Assembly (NCBI RefSeq): GCF_026210795.1
Contig: NC_089459.1
Coordinates: 2,852,001-2,916,000 of the forward strand
Origin: Rhizophagus irregularis
Taxonomy: Eukaryota; Glomeromycota; Glomeromycetes; Glomerales; Glomeraceae
Direction: 5' to 3'
Length of the DNA stretch: 64,000 nucleotides
In this document: positions 1 through 10,874 of the stretch, one piece after another
Layout of the letters: the number at the start of each line of letters is the position of its first letter
How positions within the stretch are numbered: position 1 is the stretch's first letter
Notes under the pieces: generated by a model
The model's database searches: none
What the model was told of the DNA's origin: nothing
The model's input: only the letters and a program-made list of their open reading frames with translations
Program-made: the position numbers and the translations under genes

Positions 1-2948
1 TGTAAGTTTTATTTGACAATATGAGATATTCTTTACATATTATCAAATGTAACTCGTATCATTTCCGCATACGCAGTAATCAACAATTGAACGTAACGTT
101 GCATCATATAAAACGAAGTAAAGCTAGATCCTCATTATCTGCTTCGACTGTTAGGGATGATAATTTCCTTCATAAAGCAAAAATTGACAAAAAATTGATA
201 CGGATCAACACAAACACAAAAAACGGAGAACAACAGATCAATGAGTTGATTTCACGTATAGCAGAGATTGGTAACATAATAATTATACTCTATAGACAAA
301 TCATTGACTTTTATATTTAGCTATTAAAAATGATTTTAGAGTTCCAGATAAGAAAAGTTCAAGAAGAAATACGTGAAAAAAAGAATAAGATTTATATGAA
401 AAAAACATTTCAAGAAAATTGTAAGTCCTTTGCAACGACTGAAAATGAATATCGGTGCCACTTGGAAGAATATAGAGGAAAATCTGGAATAAAAGATGAA
501 ATAAGGTATGTTAATGTACTGGTATTGAAGTTATTAAATTTTGATTAAAAAGAAACATTAAATTATGTAGTACGACACAAAAAGGAAGTGAAACAACAAC
601 GACAGTAAGTATGATTTATCAAATATCGAAAATTTGAATATATACTAATTTCATGAGAAACGTAAATTTAATTATTGTTATAAAGATTAAGATCAAAAAA
701 ATTTGCGGAAAACTCAAGTTACTCGGGAAAAATGTGCCGAGGTTTGATATTGTTTGTATCTAATACTTCTTTTAAGTCTGACAAATTCCTACTAAAGAAT
801 TTGTAGTAAAAGTCTTAGTGGAAATCAAAAAAATCAAATTCGCTTTTTGATTGAGGTTTAAATTTGACACAATTTTTTCATTATTTCATTTTCAAACCGC
901 TTTTTCTAATTTAATTCTTTATTATAGGATTTGCTAAAAACTTCATCTCCAAAATTATTGCTTAAATCTGTATCAGGAGTAATTAAATCTGCATCTAAGG
1001 ATTTAACGTAATGTAATTTTATTATTGGATTCGAAAATTATACTTACATTAAACGTTTATTTAATGTTAGTCTTCCTCATCATTTTTTTACTTTATATAG
1101 TCCATGTGCTGAATTACCAGTTGATAATACTATTAAAGATTCAATAAACAAAGTTCAACGATTGCTGCAGGTGAATGTTGTTATCTGATTTGATTTAGTT
1201 ATTGTAATAATCGCTAATAAAATTGATGTAAAAGCAACGTAGAGAAAATCATATTGAAAAGTTCATTGGAACCGAGGCGATCCTTAATGATATTCTTAAG
1301 CTGAGAGAAAAAATTGAACAGGAAACTGAATCCGTAAAAGCATATATTAAAAAAAAGTATGTGCATATGCCTTCAATGGACGATAGTATGATGTATTTAT
1401 AAAGATTATTTATTTTTCAATCTTAATACGCAAATGTTTTCGACTCTAATTTTACAATTATTTTTCGGGAGGAGGTAGACAAGTGTTAAATTCCAAGGCT
1501 TCCTTAGAAGCTAGCCAAGCCGCATTTAACAGGATAATGAAGTTTGCCAACTTTCTTGAAAATCAACAACAAAATTTGGTAGCATATGGTAATGAGTTAC
1601 CAACACTGTTAAACCGAGTTCTTAATTATAATAATGTTATTGTAAGTCATTATTATTACATTTATCTATTCTATTTCTCTTATAATAATTTAAAATGTTT
1701 AATAGGAAGAAAAACAAAAAAATATTCAACGCCTGATACAAATCAATCAATTAACAAGAATGAACTTTATTAAACAATCTAAAGAGGTACTTATTTTTAT
1801 AATAATCCAGGGTATAATTTTTGAAAAAACTGATATTTTTCAAATTCATACTTAGATTTCAAGTTTTGTAGAAGAGAAAATCTTCCCATTCGCTAGTAGT
1901 ATTGAAACTTTAAGTAAAAATCTTGATAGTATAATGATTAAGGAGAATGAAAAGCTCAAAATTTTAAATTTGAGATTAGCAAAACAAGTCAAGCTACAAA
2001 GGTGAAATTTATATTTGTCATAATTTGGTGAATTGGTAGAAAAACCGCTTAATGACTATTTTTCTAGTGATTTCCGTGCTATTAGCACACTTGATATTAA
2101 TCGTACTCTTGATGACAAATTTGTAAGAGATATAAAGGATTTAATCCATTGTCCAAAATATGAGGTATGTTTATAATAATCTTGGATCACAACTTAATAT
2201 TTAAGTAATTAATTATTTATTTTTACAAGAGTGCCGATAGGATCTTTATGGTCTTATCTGACTTGAAGCGCGAAGGTACTCTTAATTTATTTCACCTTGT
2301 TTATTAAAGTCTCGTAGTTATAATTATAACTATTGATTATCCTATATCTAGAAGTGGTTTTTGAAATAGCACGTTCATACCTTAACAAAAACATGAAACC
2401 TTGTCATAATGAACTCCAAATTCTCGGTGAATATATTATATCTAACAATGCTGATTATATCCTTTTTTTAAAGATTCATTGTTGATTAATCATTAATTGC
2501 TTCTGTAGCGATTCGTTGGTTGACCGCAATTGGCGTCGTTGTAGCGAATTTCGATAAAAATGTCTCATTCATGCAAACTACAGATAGTATGCAGCAGGCA
2601 GCTGAGGCCTTGAAGGGTAAAGAATCAAAACACTCATTTGTTCGAATGTTTGCGAATACAAATTAAAATAATATTTATATAGATTTGATAGAAAAACAAG
2701 AACAAACTTTCTTGAGTAAAGAAATTTTGCGTCTTAAACGGGAGATTGGCAATATTGATACGGCGGAAAATGTCTTTCAAGAAATACAGGATATACTTGA
2801 AGAACGGTACGATTTTTATGGTAGAAGTAAATCTTTATGTTTCTTGTTAACATGTTCATTATATTTTAAATTGAATAGTGAAAAAATATTAAATGGTCAA
2901 ATCGGAAATATGATTATTATCCAAGGTCGAAGGTACCTTATGTCTTAG
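1..2948 (+). CDS. Large coiled-coil protein, possibly augmin subunit HAUS5 (5' end outside window)
   Basis: A chain of short in-frame pieces joined by GT-AG introns can be read. The window opens at an exon edge: GTAAGT at base 2 is a splice donor and the first readable piece starts near base 77. Pieces include KRSKARSSLSASTVRDD, EFQIRKVQEEIREKKNK, PCAELPVDNTIKDSINK, QRRENHIEKFIGTEA, EASQAAFNRIMKFANFLE, SFVEEKIFPFASSIETL, AIRWLTAIGVVVANFDK and a last exon from 2685 with LRLKREIGNIDTAENV. The product is rich in charged, heptad-like segments and has no catalytic motif I recognise. The order of a basic N-terminal part, long coiled coils and a (K/R)(I/V)(F/V)P segment recalls HAUS5 of the spindle augmin complex, but this rests on memory of weak similarity. 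The true stop is uncertain: the last exon may splice at GTACG near 2806 instead of reading to 2948. Confidence 0.55.
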
Positions 2949-3595
2949 GGGCAAAGTGAGGTAGTTAATTGAATTTGACTTAGAGAAATTATGTATAATT
3001 TTACAGATCTGGTAATTTACAGTAAAATCTATTGGCATATTACCAAATAATTTTTCAGTTCCACAATCAATATATGTAAATTTGGGGCAAATTTTATAAT
3101 ATCTGAAATCTGCAGGTGCTATGATGCTATGATGAAATTTTTAAATTGTAAATTGGTTTTTTTTGGACTTATAGAAAAGTGTCTTTTATTTTCCAAGATA
3201 CCTAATTGTATATGTACTCATTTATGGAGTATATTTACTTATCTATACCAGCAGATTTGGACCTCTTAAGGGATATCTAATAAACTATACTTTCATGATC
3301 ACTAGATGCTGAATTATAAGATTTTTGAATATGAAATATGCCTATTATAATCGCTATAAATCTTAAAACATTTACATGTTATTATGGAGTTAAGGGGTGT
3401 TAAAACTTGCAGAAAATATGAAACCCTGTAGAAATAAAAATAATTGTTAATTAAAATCTTGGGGCCAAATCACATGAATCACGTGCCCCAGCTTTTTTTG
3501 ATGGTGGGATTAAATCGACACGTGATATTTGACTTATTCAAGTCCTTTATTGAATCATGTCAGTATATGAATTTTTCTAAAACACAATAAGTAAA
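2949..3595. other. Intergenic, no gene seen
   Basis: AT-rich sequence without coding structure. A short stretch near 3299 (cactagatgctga) resembles part of the palindromic MITE at 62339 and 63345, and may be an old decayed copy. Two CACGTG hexamers lie at 3480-3485 and 3519-3524, beyond the 3' end of POLD4. Confidence 0.5.
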
Positions 3596-4282
3596 TCAAA
3601 CTCTTCCATAAAAGACGCATTCATTTAGCTTTAAATTTTGTCTTATAACTTCGGAAGTCAGCGCATTTTTAACTTCTTCAGGCGGATTTAAACCAAGGTT
3701 TTGAGCTCTCTCCCAACGTTCTAACCTTGTTAATCCAACACAAGAACCAAATTTATAATTAAGATCAAACGCGTGAAGAAGACTTTCCATTGGGTTATAA
3801 ACATCATTATGAAACGCTAAAGAAAAAGAAATAGAATAATTAAAAGTCTGTTATATATAAGCTACTCGATTAATTATAATAAATTAATAATTATGATAAA
3901 GCTTACTGAGCTTTGACCGAATTTCTATATCTCTCAATGATTCTTCTGGATCACTTTCCAAATCAATAAAATCAATAGAAGCCTCACGAGGAACATCGTC
4001 TTCGTTTATTAAATCGTCTCGATCAAATGCTTCATTTTCAGATTCGTCTAATTCTGATATGCTCTGACGGTCTAAAACATGGTTTTTTTGTTCAACAAAA
4101 ATTGAAGTCGCGGGGATTTCTTCATTAACAACGACAGTAGGTCCTTCTCTCTTACTTTTTTCAATATTTTGATTCTTTTTTGGTTTATCTTTATCTTTTT
4201 CAGCCTTATCTCTTTTAGTAGAAGTGAATATTCCAGATAATTTTTTTTGAACCAATTTTTCAGAAGTTTTGAGTTTTGGCAT
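3596..4282 (-). CDS. POLD4: DNA polymerase delta subunit 4 (POLD4/Cdm1)
   Basis: Accessory fourth subunit of the replicative DNA polymerase delta, which stabilises the complex and helps contact PCNA. Two exons, 4282-3907 and 3816-3596, join in frame across a GT-AG intron to give about 198 residues. The C-terminal domain is diagnostic: FDLNYKFGSCVGLTRLERW followed by RAQNLGLNPPEEV matches the conserved POLD4 core, in which human has a GPCTGITRLQRW-type block. The N-terminal half is lysine-rich and then acidic and probably disordered, so the protein is longer than human POLD4 (107 residues). Residues 12-19 read QKKLSGIF, close to a PCNA-interacting PIP box. Neighbours are unrelated. A CACGTG palindrome lies about 130 bp upstream of the start. 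Identity is firm; PCNA binding is inference. Confidence 0.9.
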
Positions 4283-4353
4283 TTTAAAGGAAAAGAAGTT
4301 ATTAGGTATTTAAAATGTTTAGAGTTCGCGTATTTATCATATATTACACTAGT

Positions 4354-4663
4354 CACGGGTTGTTAGGGTGTACGTAATATAACCCAACAGCACCCAGAAA
4401 AATTCTTCGATCACGTGATCTGTTTTTATTTATCACATCGTCACACCCTGTCCGAAGTTTCACAGTTTATATTTATCTGAGGGACTTAGATTTTTTCAAG
4501 TAGATGAAATTCTATTTGTCACGTTTTATTCATCACATCCTAAATTCTTCGATCACGTGTCAGTGCATAACGCCGGCCGAGTTCGAAGAATTTTCTGGGT
4601 GCCGTTGGGGTAGTTGGTATACGTACATCCTACCAGAGTTTAGGAGTTATGCACTTGCACGTG
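4354..4663. repeat. Compound inverted repeat upstream of POLD4
   Basis: Two overlapping inverted-repeat systems. Arms at 4358-4410 and 4582-4635 are imperfect reverse complements, sharing a core that reads cagcacccagaaaa on the left and ttttctgggtgccg on the right. A second 18-bp pair, 4554-4571 and 4646-4663, matches at 16 of 18 positions and each arm ends in CACGTG. It looks like a non-coding MITE or nested MITE remnant; no clear target duplication was found. Confidence 0.6.
4412..4417. promoter_or_regulatory. CACGTG palindrome upstream of POLD4
   Basis: The longer palindrome gatcacgtgatc lies 130 bp before the POLD4 ATG. The same core stands 95 bp before RPS15 and 120 bp before the RCHY1-like gene. 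It is an E-box of the type bound by basic helix-loop-helix factors such as Cbf1 or Pho4. This copy also lies beside an arm of the local inverted repeat, so it may be part of a transposon. Confidence 0.35.
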
Positions 4664-5030
4664 ATAGCATTAACGTTAACTCTGGCCAGTTCGTTCACCC
4701 CACTGTACATTAAGGAACCCCACGTTAAAGAACCCCTATTCACCTAGAGTGTTATATTTAATAGTACACAGGCGATCGCGATAAATCGGATTGGTTTGTT
4801 CCAGAGAAAATATCCGGTATATCAAAATATAACAGAAAAATAAAGCTATTCTCAAACTTTGATTAAATATTATATTAAAACTAGCCAGTATATTTTTTTA
4901 GAGTGTTTCAGTGGTCTGTACTACATAACGGGATTAATCTTGATATGTGAGTTTTAGTTACATAGAGTATTTCACGTTGTTTAGTAAAGTATAAACCATG
5001 GGAAAAATTTTTTCTTTTTCTTTTTAAAAA
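4664..5030. other. Intergenic, no gene seen
   Basis: Non-coding, AT-rich sequence between the inverted repeat and the helicase remnant. No open frame of interest and no clear transposon ends. Confidence 0.5.
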
Positions 5031-5429
5031 TTAATTATATAGTAATCTGTACAAAAGAACATAAGATAATAAAATGTATTTTTTAAATGTTGATAATATT
5101 ATGGTATAAGATTTTTGGTGTATTTTTTGTGTATGTATTTTTATGAAAAGACATGTGGGTTGTTTGATATTATCTTGTTCTAATCTTTGATATTCTAGAA
5201 CAACATTCGGGTCAGTCATGAAGGCTGATCTGACAAGGTGGGATATATTGATATTATCCCAAGTAGAACACCTACTGAGGGTGACATAAACTTGGCCTGG
5301 GGAGAAGATGTTTCCATCTAGAGTGAAGGAGACTTTTAGCAAGATTATTACTTGTATTTTGTAAACGGTTAGAGCAAAACAGTTTTGGATCAGAAATTGA
5401 ATTGCAGTAACATATTCCATGTTTTCCAA
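5031..5429 (-). mobile_element. Pif1-like helicase C-terminal fragment, Helitron-type remnant
   Basis: The reverse strand reads FALTVYKIQ, then VSFTLDGNIFSPGQVYVTLS and RCSTWDNINISHL. This is the end of a Pif1/RecD-type helicase: the degraded TVHKxQG motif and the GQxYVALSRC motif VI. Such helicases are carried by Helitron rolling-circle transposons and also occur as expanded Pif1 genes. Only the last motifs remain. The Walker A and B parts and the Rep domain are absent, and the conserved G after KxQ is lost. The stretch upstream to 5650 has no further helicase coding. I could not find a Helitron 5' TC end or a 3' CTRR hairpin. A decayed fragment, unlikely to be active. Confidence 0.7.
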
Positions 5430-5653
5430 TTATTTATAAATCATTTAGCGTGGATTAACATGTGATCTATTGATGCTAGAGACATGATCTTACCACCATT
5501 CGACGCGTCTCATCAAGACAAATCCAATGATATATAGCTCGACTTTGTACGATCACTAGATGGACAGCTATTCAATTTTTCGCATTTTTATAAAAAATTA
5601 GATTAAACCGAACTGAACTGAATTTTGAGCCAGTTTTGGATCAGTTCACCAGT

Positions 5654-6477
5654 TTAGCCTGAACTGTTTAGAGCTTTAGTTTGCATCCAACTTTTATTAT
5701 TCCAATAGTAATAAACAGGTAATGTTTCTTTTTTTATTTCTTTTAATGCCCAAGAGTTTTGATGTTTATGTATAAAAACTGGTATTAACTTATCGCCTAA
5801 TGCATTGCATGATAATAAAACAGTAACTCGAGATTTTGATTTTTTAGTGCCTGCCATTGGTCCATGAGCAAGTGTTTTTGATGATTCTAAATTCCAAAAA
5901 AAAGCTGTTTTGTCTGCATTATACACATCTGCAAGAGGATATTCTTAAATAACATTTTTTAAATTCTCTCAAAAACTTGGTAATTCTTCAAGTGGTGCAC
6001 TTGCTACTTCATCTTGTTTAGTAATTTGATAAATGTGATGTTACTTTTTAAAATTAGATAACCATCCATCAGATCCATTAAAATTGTCAATATTTAAAAT
6101 ATTAGCTATTGCATGACTTTTAGTTTTTAAAATTTCACCTATAACTATTAAGTTATGTTTAATTGCTTTATTAAACCATAATGCTAAAGTTTCTTCTAGT
6201 TGAGGGAAAAGAGCTTGTCTATTTCTTTTTTGTTGACTTGCAATAGATTTTCATCAATATTTAAAAAGTAATCCTTTTTAGTAAGAATTTCTGTAATAGT
6301 ATTATGACCAATATCATATTTATTAGCAATATCTTGATGTTTTAAGCTAGGGTTATTTTTTGCTAAAATACAAACTTCCTTTTTTTGAGCTTTAGTTAAA
6401 GTAATTCTTCTTTTTTTATTTGAACTATCATTAGGAAGTTTTGTTCGTTTTATATTATTTGTACCTGTAGTCTTCAT
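5654..6477 (-). pseudogene. Decayed Tigger/pogo-type transposase (CENP-B helix-turn-helix plus DDE_1)
   Basis: Two separate open stretches belong to one transposase family. The N-terminal one (6477-6196) has a CENP-B/Psq helix-turn-helix: LTKAQKKEVCILAKNN, then HQDIANKYDIGHNTITEIL, as in pogo, Tigger and Fot1 elements. The C-terminal one (5926-5654) has MYNADKTAFFWNLE, the first conserved Asp of the DDE_1 domain in a YNxDETGxxW-like context, followed by KKSKSRVTVLLSCNALGDK. The middle region, including the DNA-binding CENP-B C-terminal part, is broken by stops, and the end of the DDE domain is missing. Five copies of GTCATTATA at 6557, 6574, 6663, 6707 and 7277 upstream of the start look like subterminal repeats of the element. 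Inactive copy; ends not determined. Confidence 0.75.
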
Positions 6478-6717
6478 GTTTGTATGACTGCAGACTCAAA
6501 AAAAAACTAAGAGATAAATTGATGTGTAATGGATATTAATAAATTATATAATGACTGTCATTATATTTATGATGTCATTATATCAAGCTAGATTGTGGCT
6601 TTGTAAAATTAGTTTATCAGAATTTTGTGTCATAGTCGTTATATATTAATATTTATAATAATGTCATTATAACAAGCCAATTTAAAAATTTGTTTTTAAT
6701 AATTTTGTCATTATAAC

Positions 6718-7247
6718 TAGGGATGCCAAAAGTTCAGTTATAACCAATTATAACCAGTTTTTATCAGTTCAGTTACAGTTCGGTTTCAGTCCAAGACCGA
6801 CTGTTTAACCATCAGTTTTATATATAAAAAAACTAACAAAAAAACTGATCAGTTAATCATATATTTCAAAAGAAAAGAATGTTTCTTTCATTAATTATAT
6901 TGAGAATACTATTAAAAATTATGATTTTGGTGTTTATTTATATATATAGTATTCTTATTTTTGAAATAATAAGAAAATTTTTTACACGTTGATCACGTGA
7001 TTTTTCGTTCTACTGAAAAAAATTGCAAAATTGACATTATTATCGTAAAAAAAATTATAATTTTAAGGAATATTATCAAATAAAATTATAATTAACACTT
7101 TCTAACATTAGTTCATTCAATTTTGCAGTAATTTTGTAATCAGTTTGCAATTCAGTTTTATTGGTCAGTTTTGCGGTCAGTTCAGTTTCAGCTGAAAATT
7201 GCGGTTTTAAAACTAAAACTGAACCAAACTGACTGTTGGCATCCCTA
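6718..7247. mobile_element. hAT-type MITE with perfect 8-bp target duplication
   Basis: A 530-bp non-coding element. The left end reads TAGGGATGCCAAAAG and the right end, reversed, reads TAGGGATGCCAACAG. It is flanked on both sides by the identical 8-mer ATTATAAC (6710-6717 and 7248-7255). An 8-bp duplication with TAGGGATG-like termini is the hallmark of the hAT (Ac/Tam3) superfamily. Inside, arms rich in AACTGA / TCAGTT motifs face each other. It carries no transposase, so it would depend on one elsewhere. It sits inside the subterminal region of the Tigger-like remnant and is therefore the younger insertion. Confidence 0.9.
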
Positions 7248-7445
7248 ATTATAACCATATGTCAGTTTATCAAAATGTCATTATAATAAGCGGCATTTGT
7301 AATTATTTTAATTGTGAATAATTACAATTTATTAATTATTTTTATGCTGTATTCAGATAAATTTTATTTTAATTTAAAACTTTTTTTTCTAATATTGAGA
7401 TATATTAGTTCGCGTCTTTAGTTGTGTCATTTTTTAGCTAATTAT

Positions 7446-7724
7446 CACTAGTAAAAAAATGGTCTATCCTACACATATCCTACACATATCTTACATATAT
7501 TGGGTACTCAAAATGTAGAAAATCATACACAAATAATACACATATTATACACATATCGGGTACTTATATATATAGTATACCTATCAAGTACCTGATATAT
7601 GTATGATATATATATTAGTACCCGATATGTGTATGATATGTGTATTATTTGTGTATGATTTTCTATATTTTAAGTACCCAATATGTGTAAGATATGTGTA
7701 GGATAAATCATTTTTTTACCAGTG
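7446..7724. mobile_element. CACTA-type foldback MITE
   Basis: A 279-bp near-complete palindrome. The left end is CACTAGTAAAAAAATGG and the right end, reversed, is CACTGGTAAAAAAATGA. The arms continue almost to the centre with repeated pieces such as tcctacacatatc and cgggtactta. The three bases TAT flank both sides (7443-7445 and 7725-7727), as expected for CACTA (CMC, En/Spm) elements, which start CACTR and duplicate 3 bp. No coding capacity. Similar gggtac/atatc repeat units reappear at 62795-63075. Confidence 0.8.
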
Positions 7725-8052
7725 TATCCTCAACATTTAGATAATTGCAAATCATATGATAAGCTTCAGACTATGTAACAGTTTACCATTTTCCTAGTAA
7801 ATATTTACTATTAGCTTTGCTAAAAATATCGTTAAAAATTTGTCTTGACCTGTGTCAAGACTTGCAGACTTCACTAATAAAAAGTGCAAGGAGAAAAATT
7901 GAGGACACTTTCGTCTTACTTTAGCTTAAATTAGGTGACGACAATAAGCTTTTCAAGTATTATGTAACAGAGATCTGTTTATTGTGCTATGACTCATATT
8001 CAGACTTTAGGGTATTTTTGAAAAGAACGTTCTAAAAAACTAAGGTGAGTAT

Positions 8053-8077
8053 TATATATATATATATATATATATAT
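8053..8077. repeat. (TA)n microsatellite
   Basis: A pure TA dinucleotide run of about 25 bases, followed by a shorter TA tract near 8087. Confidence 0.9.
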
Positions 8078-8257
8078 GTTGAGAGTATATATATACTTGT
8101 AAAAAGTAAAAAATTACGACTTGTGATTTGTAAGTAAAAAATGATTGTATCTCATGTGATTCTGCAATTGACTCTATTGATATTATCGATGTACAGTATC
8201 AGTGTCATAGTTTTATTTATATTAGCTGTTATGTATTAATATATAAATTTAAATATA

Positions 8258-10119
8258 CAGAGAACGATCAATGATATGCGGACATTTTTCAAAGTGAAAA
8301 AAATTATATATATATTAATAAAGTGAAAGTAAAAATTTAAGTACAGTACATTTATTGCATCTTTAATCATTAATTAAAATAAAAATTTATCTTTGAATTC
8401 TATTTTCATTTGCCACAATAATAGCTTTAATTCTATGAAATAAGCAATTGATCTACATCTTATAATATTCCAGAGGAATATCTTTTACGTATTTTTAATA
8501 TACTTTTCAAATACTTTTGTTAAGAAATTTAGTAAGGCATGTGAATATAATATAAATAATTTAATATTATATAAAATTAGGGGCTCAATGTAAAGTTAGC
8601 AATCATAAGTTACATAGGTTTACAAAGATTGCGAAACTCTTAATTTTTTTAAAAAGTTAAGTCATATATTACGAATATTTCAATATCCAGTAATTGGATT
8701 TTTGTGGTCTTAGATTCAATAGATTCATCTCACTAAAACAATTCTAATGATGGTAATTTTGTGCTTGTAGGATGGATATTTGATATGTAATTTATGCTTT
8801 AAATATCTAGAATTATCTTATGATACTTTATAATCCAGTGATTGGAATTTCATAATTATTAGTTCATTGGATTCGTCTCATTGAGACGATCTGAATGGTA
8901 GTAAATACATAATTATTGGAATTATATTGACCATGTTATGCCATTTTTATGTTTTATGGACTGCATAACAAAAATTAATAAATTTATGCAGTGGGTGATT
9001 CCATATTTCTAAAAAATTCCAAAAAATATGAAGCATGGAAATTTGATTATTATGTTTATAAGAACAAAATTATAAATTATTTGTATCACATTATGGGCCG
9101 GTGTAAAAAGATTGATACCTCACCCGAAAAGGAAAGGATTTTACACCAAGAAAAATACCGTATGACTAAAACAAAATGGGCTGAAAAAAATATATATATT
9201 ACAATGACTTCGAATAAACATTTTTACTTACATTTTTTTACCCTACTATGGATAGTTTCTCTACAAAATGAAGCAATGCATCACTAACTGATAACGAAAA
9301 GTTGATAATAATTAATGTTTACAATTATTTTTTGGGGCTAACTTTAAAAAGGAGGATCATCATCAGGTCACATTACGCAAGTGTGTTGCTGAGGTGTTTG
9401 GGCATAGGGGAAAGTACAGTTGGGAGGGTGGTTTCAAACTGGAAAAGCTATAGAGATGATACTTTTACACTACACAAAATGCTTAAATATCCTAAATTAC
9501 AATTGGATGGTTAAATTCTCATAATATTGCTTTTTTTGATGAATTAAGAAAATCAGAACTTTTGAAGCTGGTTCAAATAAACAAAGAAAAGGTTCCATTT
9601 TTTTGTGTTAACATTGCAGAACAATATGAATATAAAGTTAAATTTACCCCTCCATACCATAATTGTGAACTCCAACCTATTAAAGGTGTTTAATCAGTTG
9701 TAAAGGGTAAAGTTGCATGCTCAAGTCTACACCCAAACCTTTTATTTATTAGAAATTCACTTTTAAATGTATTTAAAAAAAAATTTTCTTCAAAGGTTAT
9801 TGTAGGACTTTGGGAAAGAGCTTTTAAAAATGTTAAGAAATATTTTGAATCTGATAAAAATATACAATTAATTGATGAAGAATTTGACGCTCATAGTAGT
9901 TCTGATGAGAATCACATGACATGACATAATATTTATATTGTATTTTTCCCAATACATACTGATAATATTAAATAAATAAAAAAAAATATTTATATAATAA
10001 AATTTTTTTTTATTGATGCAATGTTTGAGGTACCAATCTTTTTGCACCGGCCCATAGCATGTAATGATCCGTATAATTTTGGTAAAAATAAGTGTCCGCA
10101 TAACATTGATCGCCCTCTG
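8258..10119 (+). mobile_element. Tc1/mariner-like transposon, decayed, with a nested insertion in its left end
   Basis: Terminal inverted repeats: the left end reads CAGAGAACGATCAATGATAT and the right end, reversed, reads CAGAGGGCGATCAATGTTAT, with TA on both sides (8256-8257 and 10120-10121). A second inverted block, GGGCCGGTGTAAAAAGATTG at about 9095 and its match at about 10033-10053, belongs to the same arm. It lies about 65 bp from the right end but about 835 bp from the left end, so about 770 bp was probably inserted into the left arm. Transposase pieces on the plus strand include a helix-turn-helix-like stretch (LGIGESTVGRVVSNWKSYRD, 9302-9514). Further on, without an open frame, comes the DDE-type end KFTPPYHNCELQPIKGV then SVVKGKVA, where the expected Trp is a stop. 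The domain with the first catalytic Asp residues is missing. Inactive. Confidence 0.8.
8687..8905. repeat. Imperfect tandem duplication, period about 147 bp
   Basis: Two related copies begin at the motif ccagtRattgga (8687 and 8834) and run into ttcRttgattcRtctca-like sequence ending in aatgRtggtaa. A related block in reverse orientation occurs near 5490-5535. It lies within the DNA that seems to split the left arm of the Tc1-like element. Confidence 0.55.
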
Positions 10120-10240
10120 TATTTAAGAATTCTCATAGTTATATATTAAAGTGGCTTTATGATTAAAATAGTATAATTTTAAATACACTTGAAATAATTT
10201 GTTGTTAAAGATCGGCAAATTAATGAAATTTTTTTATATA

Positions 10241-10674
10241 CAGTCGGACCTCTATGTACCGATACTGTTGTTTTGGGAAAAATATATCGGTATATCAAAT
10301 TATCGTTACATAACCGTCATCAGTGAATCATAATGCGGGCTAAAATCCAATTCTTGCCAGCATTATGTAAACTCCGGATAGCTAATACAGTATATTAAAA
10401 TGTCATGTGATTTGGATGGAACCTTTATGTTAACTCTGGCCAAATTCATAGTGTTGACCCGAATTAATACCAGTGTAACCTAAAGTATCGGTACATCTTA
10501 CTATGTATTAATTATAAAGGGGCAAAGAAAAGTATCGGTACATGTTACATTGTGAAACCATATATAATATCGGTATAACGAGATTTTTTTATTAATTGTG
10601 AAACGGGACATAGAAAATTTATCGGTACAGGCAATTATCGGTACATAGGATATCGGTACATAGAGGTCTGACTG
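10241..10674. mobile_element. Pogo/Tigger-type MITE, 434 bp
   Basis: The left end reads CAGTCGGACCTCTATGTACC and the right end, reversed, reads CAGTCAGACCTCTATGTACC. Both sides are flanked by TA (10239-10240 and 10675-10676). CAGT-type termini and a TA target site fit the pogo/Tigger branch of Tc1/mariner. The motif atcggtaca is repeated inside. No coding capacity. Confidence 0.85.
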
Positions 10675-10678
10675 TATA

Positions 10679-10874
10679 CAGTCAACCCCCTATATAGTCA
10701 CCCCCGTATAATCACAACATATAAAATTCCCCTTTATAAGCACACCATATTTTGGCCAATGTACTAATAAATATATTAGAAAAACCTTCTCTATAGTCAC
10801 AACATATGACTTTTTTTATAATCACACCCTTTTTTTTCAGTCCCAAGGGGTGTGACTATAAAGGGGGCTGACTG
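10679..10874. mobile_element. Second pogo-type MITE, 196 bp, directly adjoining the first
   Basis: The left end reads CAGTCAACCCCCTATATAGT and the right end, reversed, reads CAGTCAGCCCCCTTTATAGT. TA flanks both sides (10677-10678 and 10875-10876). It starts four bases after the preceding MITE, the two sharing a TATA junction. Internal direct and inverted copies of atagtcacaacat occur. Non-coding. Confidence 0.85.

Noticed and set aside
5031-5429. Functional Pif1 helicase gene
   Set aside because: Only the last motifs remain; no Walker A or B coding upstream, and KxQG is altered.
7076-7258. Open frame of 60 residues on the minus strand
   Set aside because: It translates the inner repeats and end of the hAT-type MITE.
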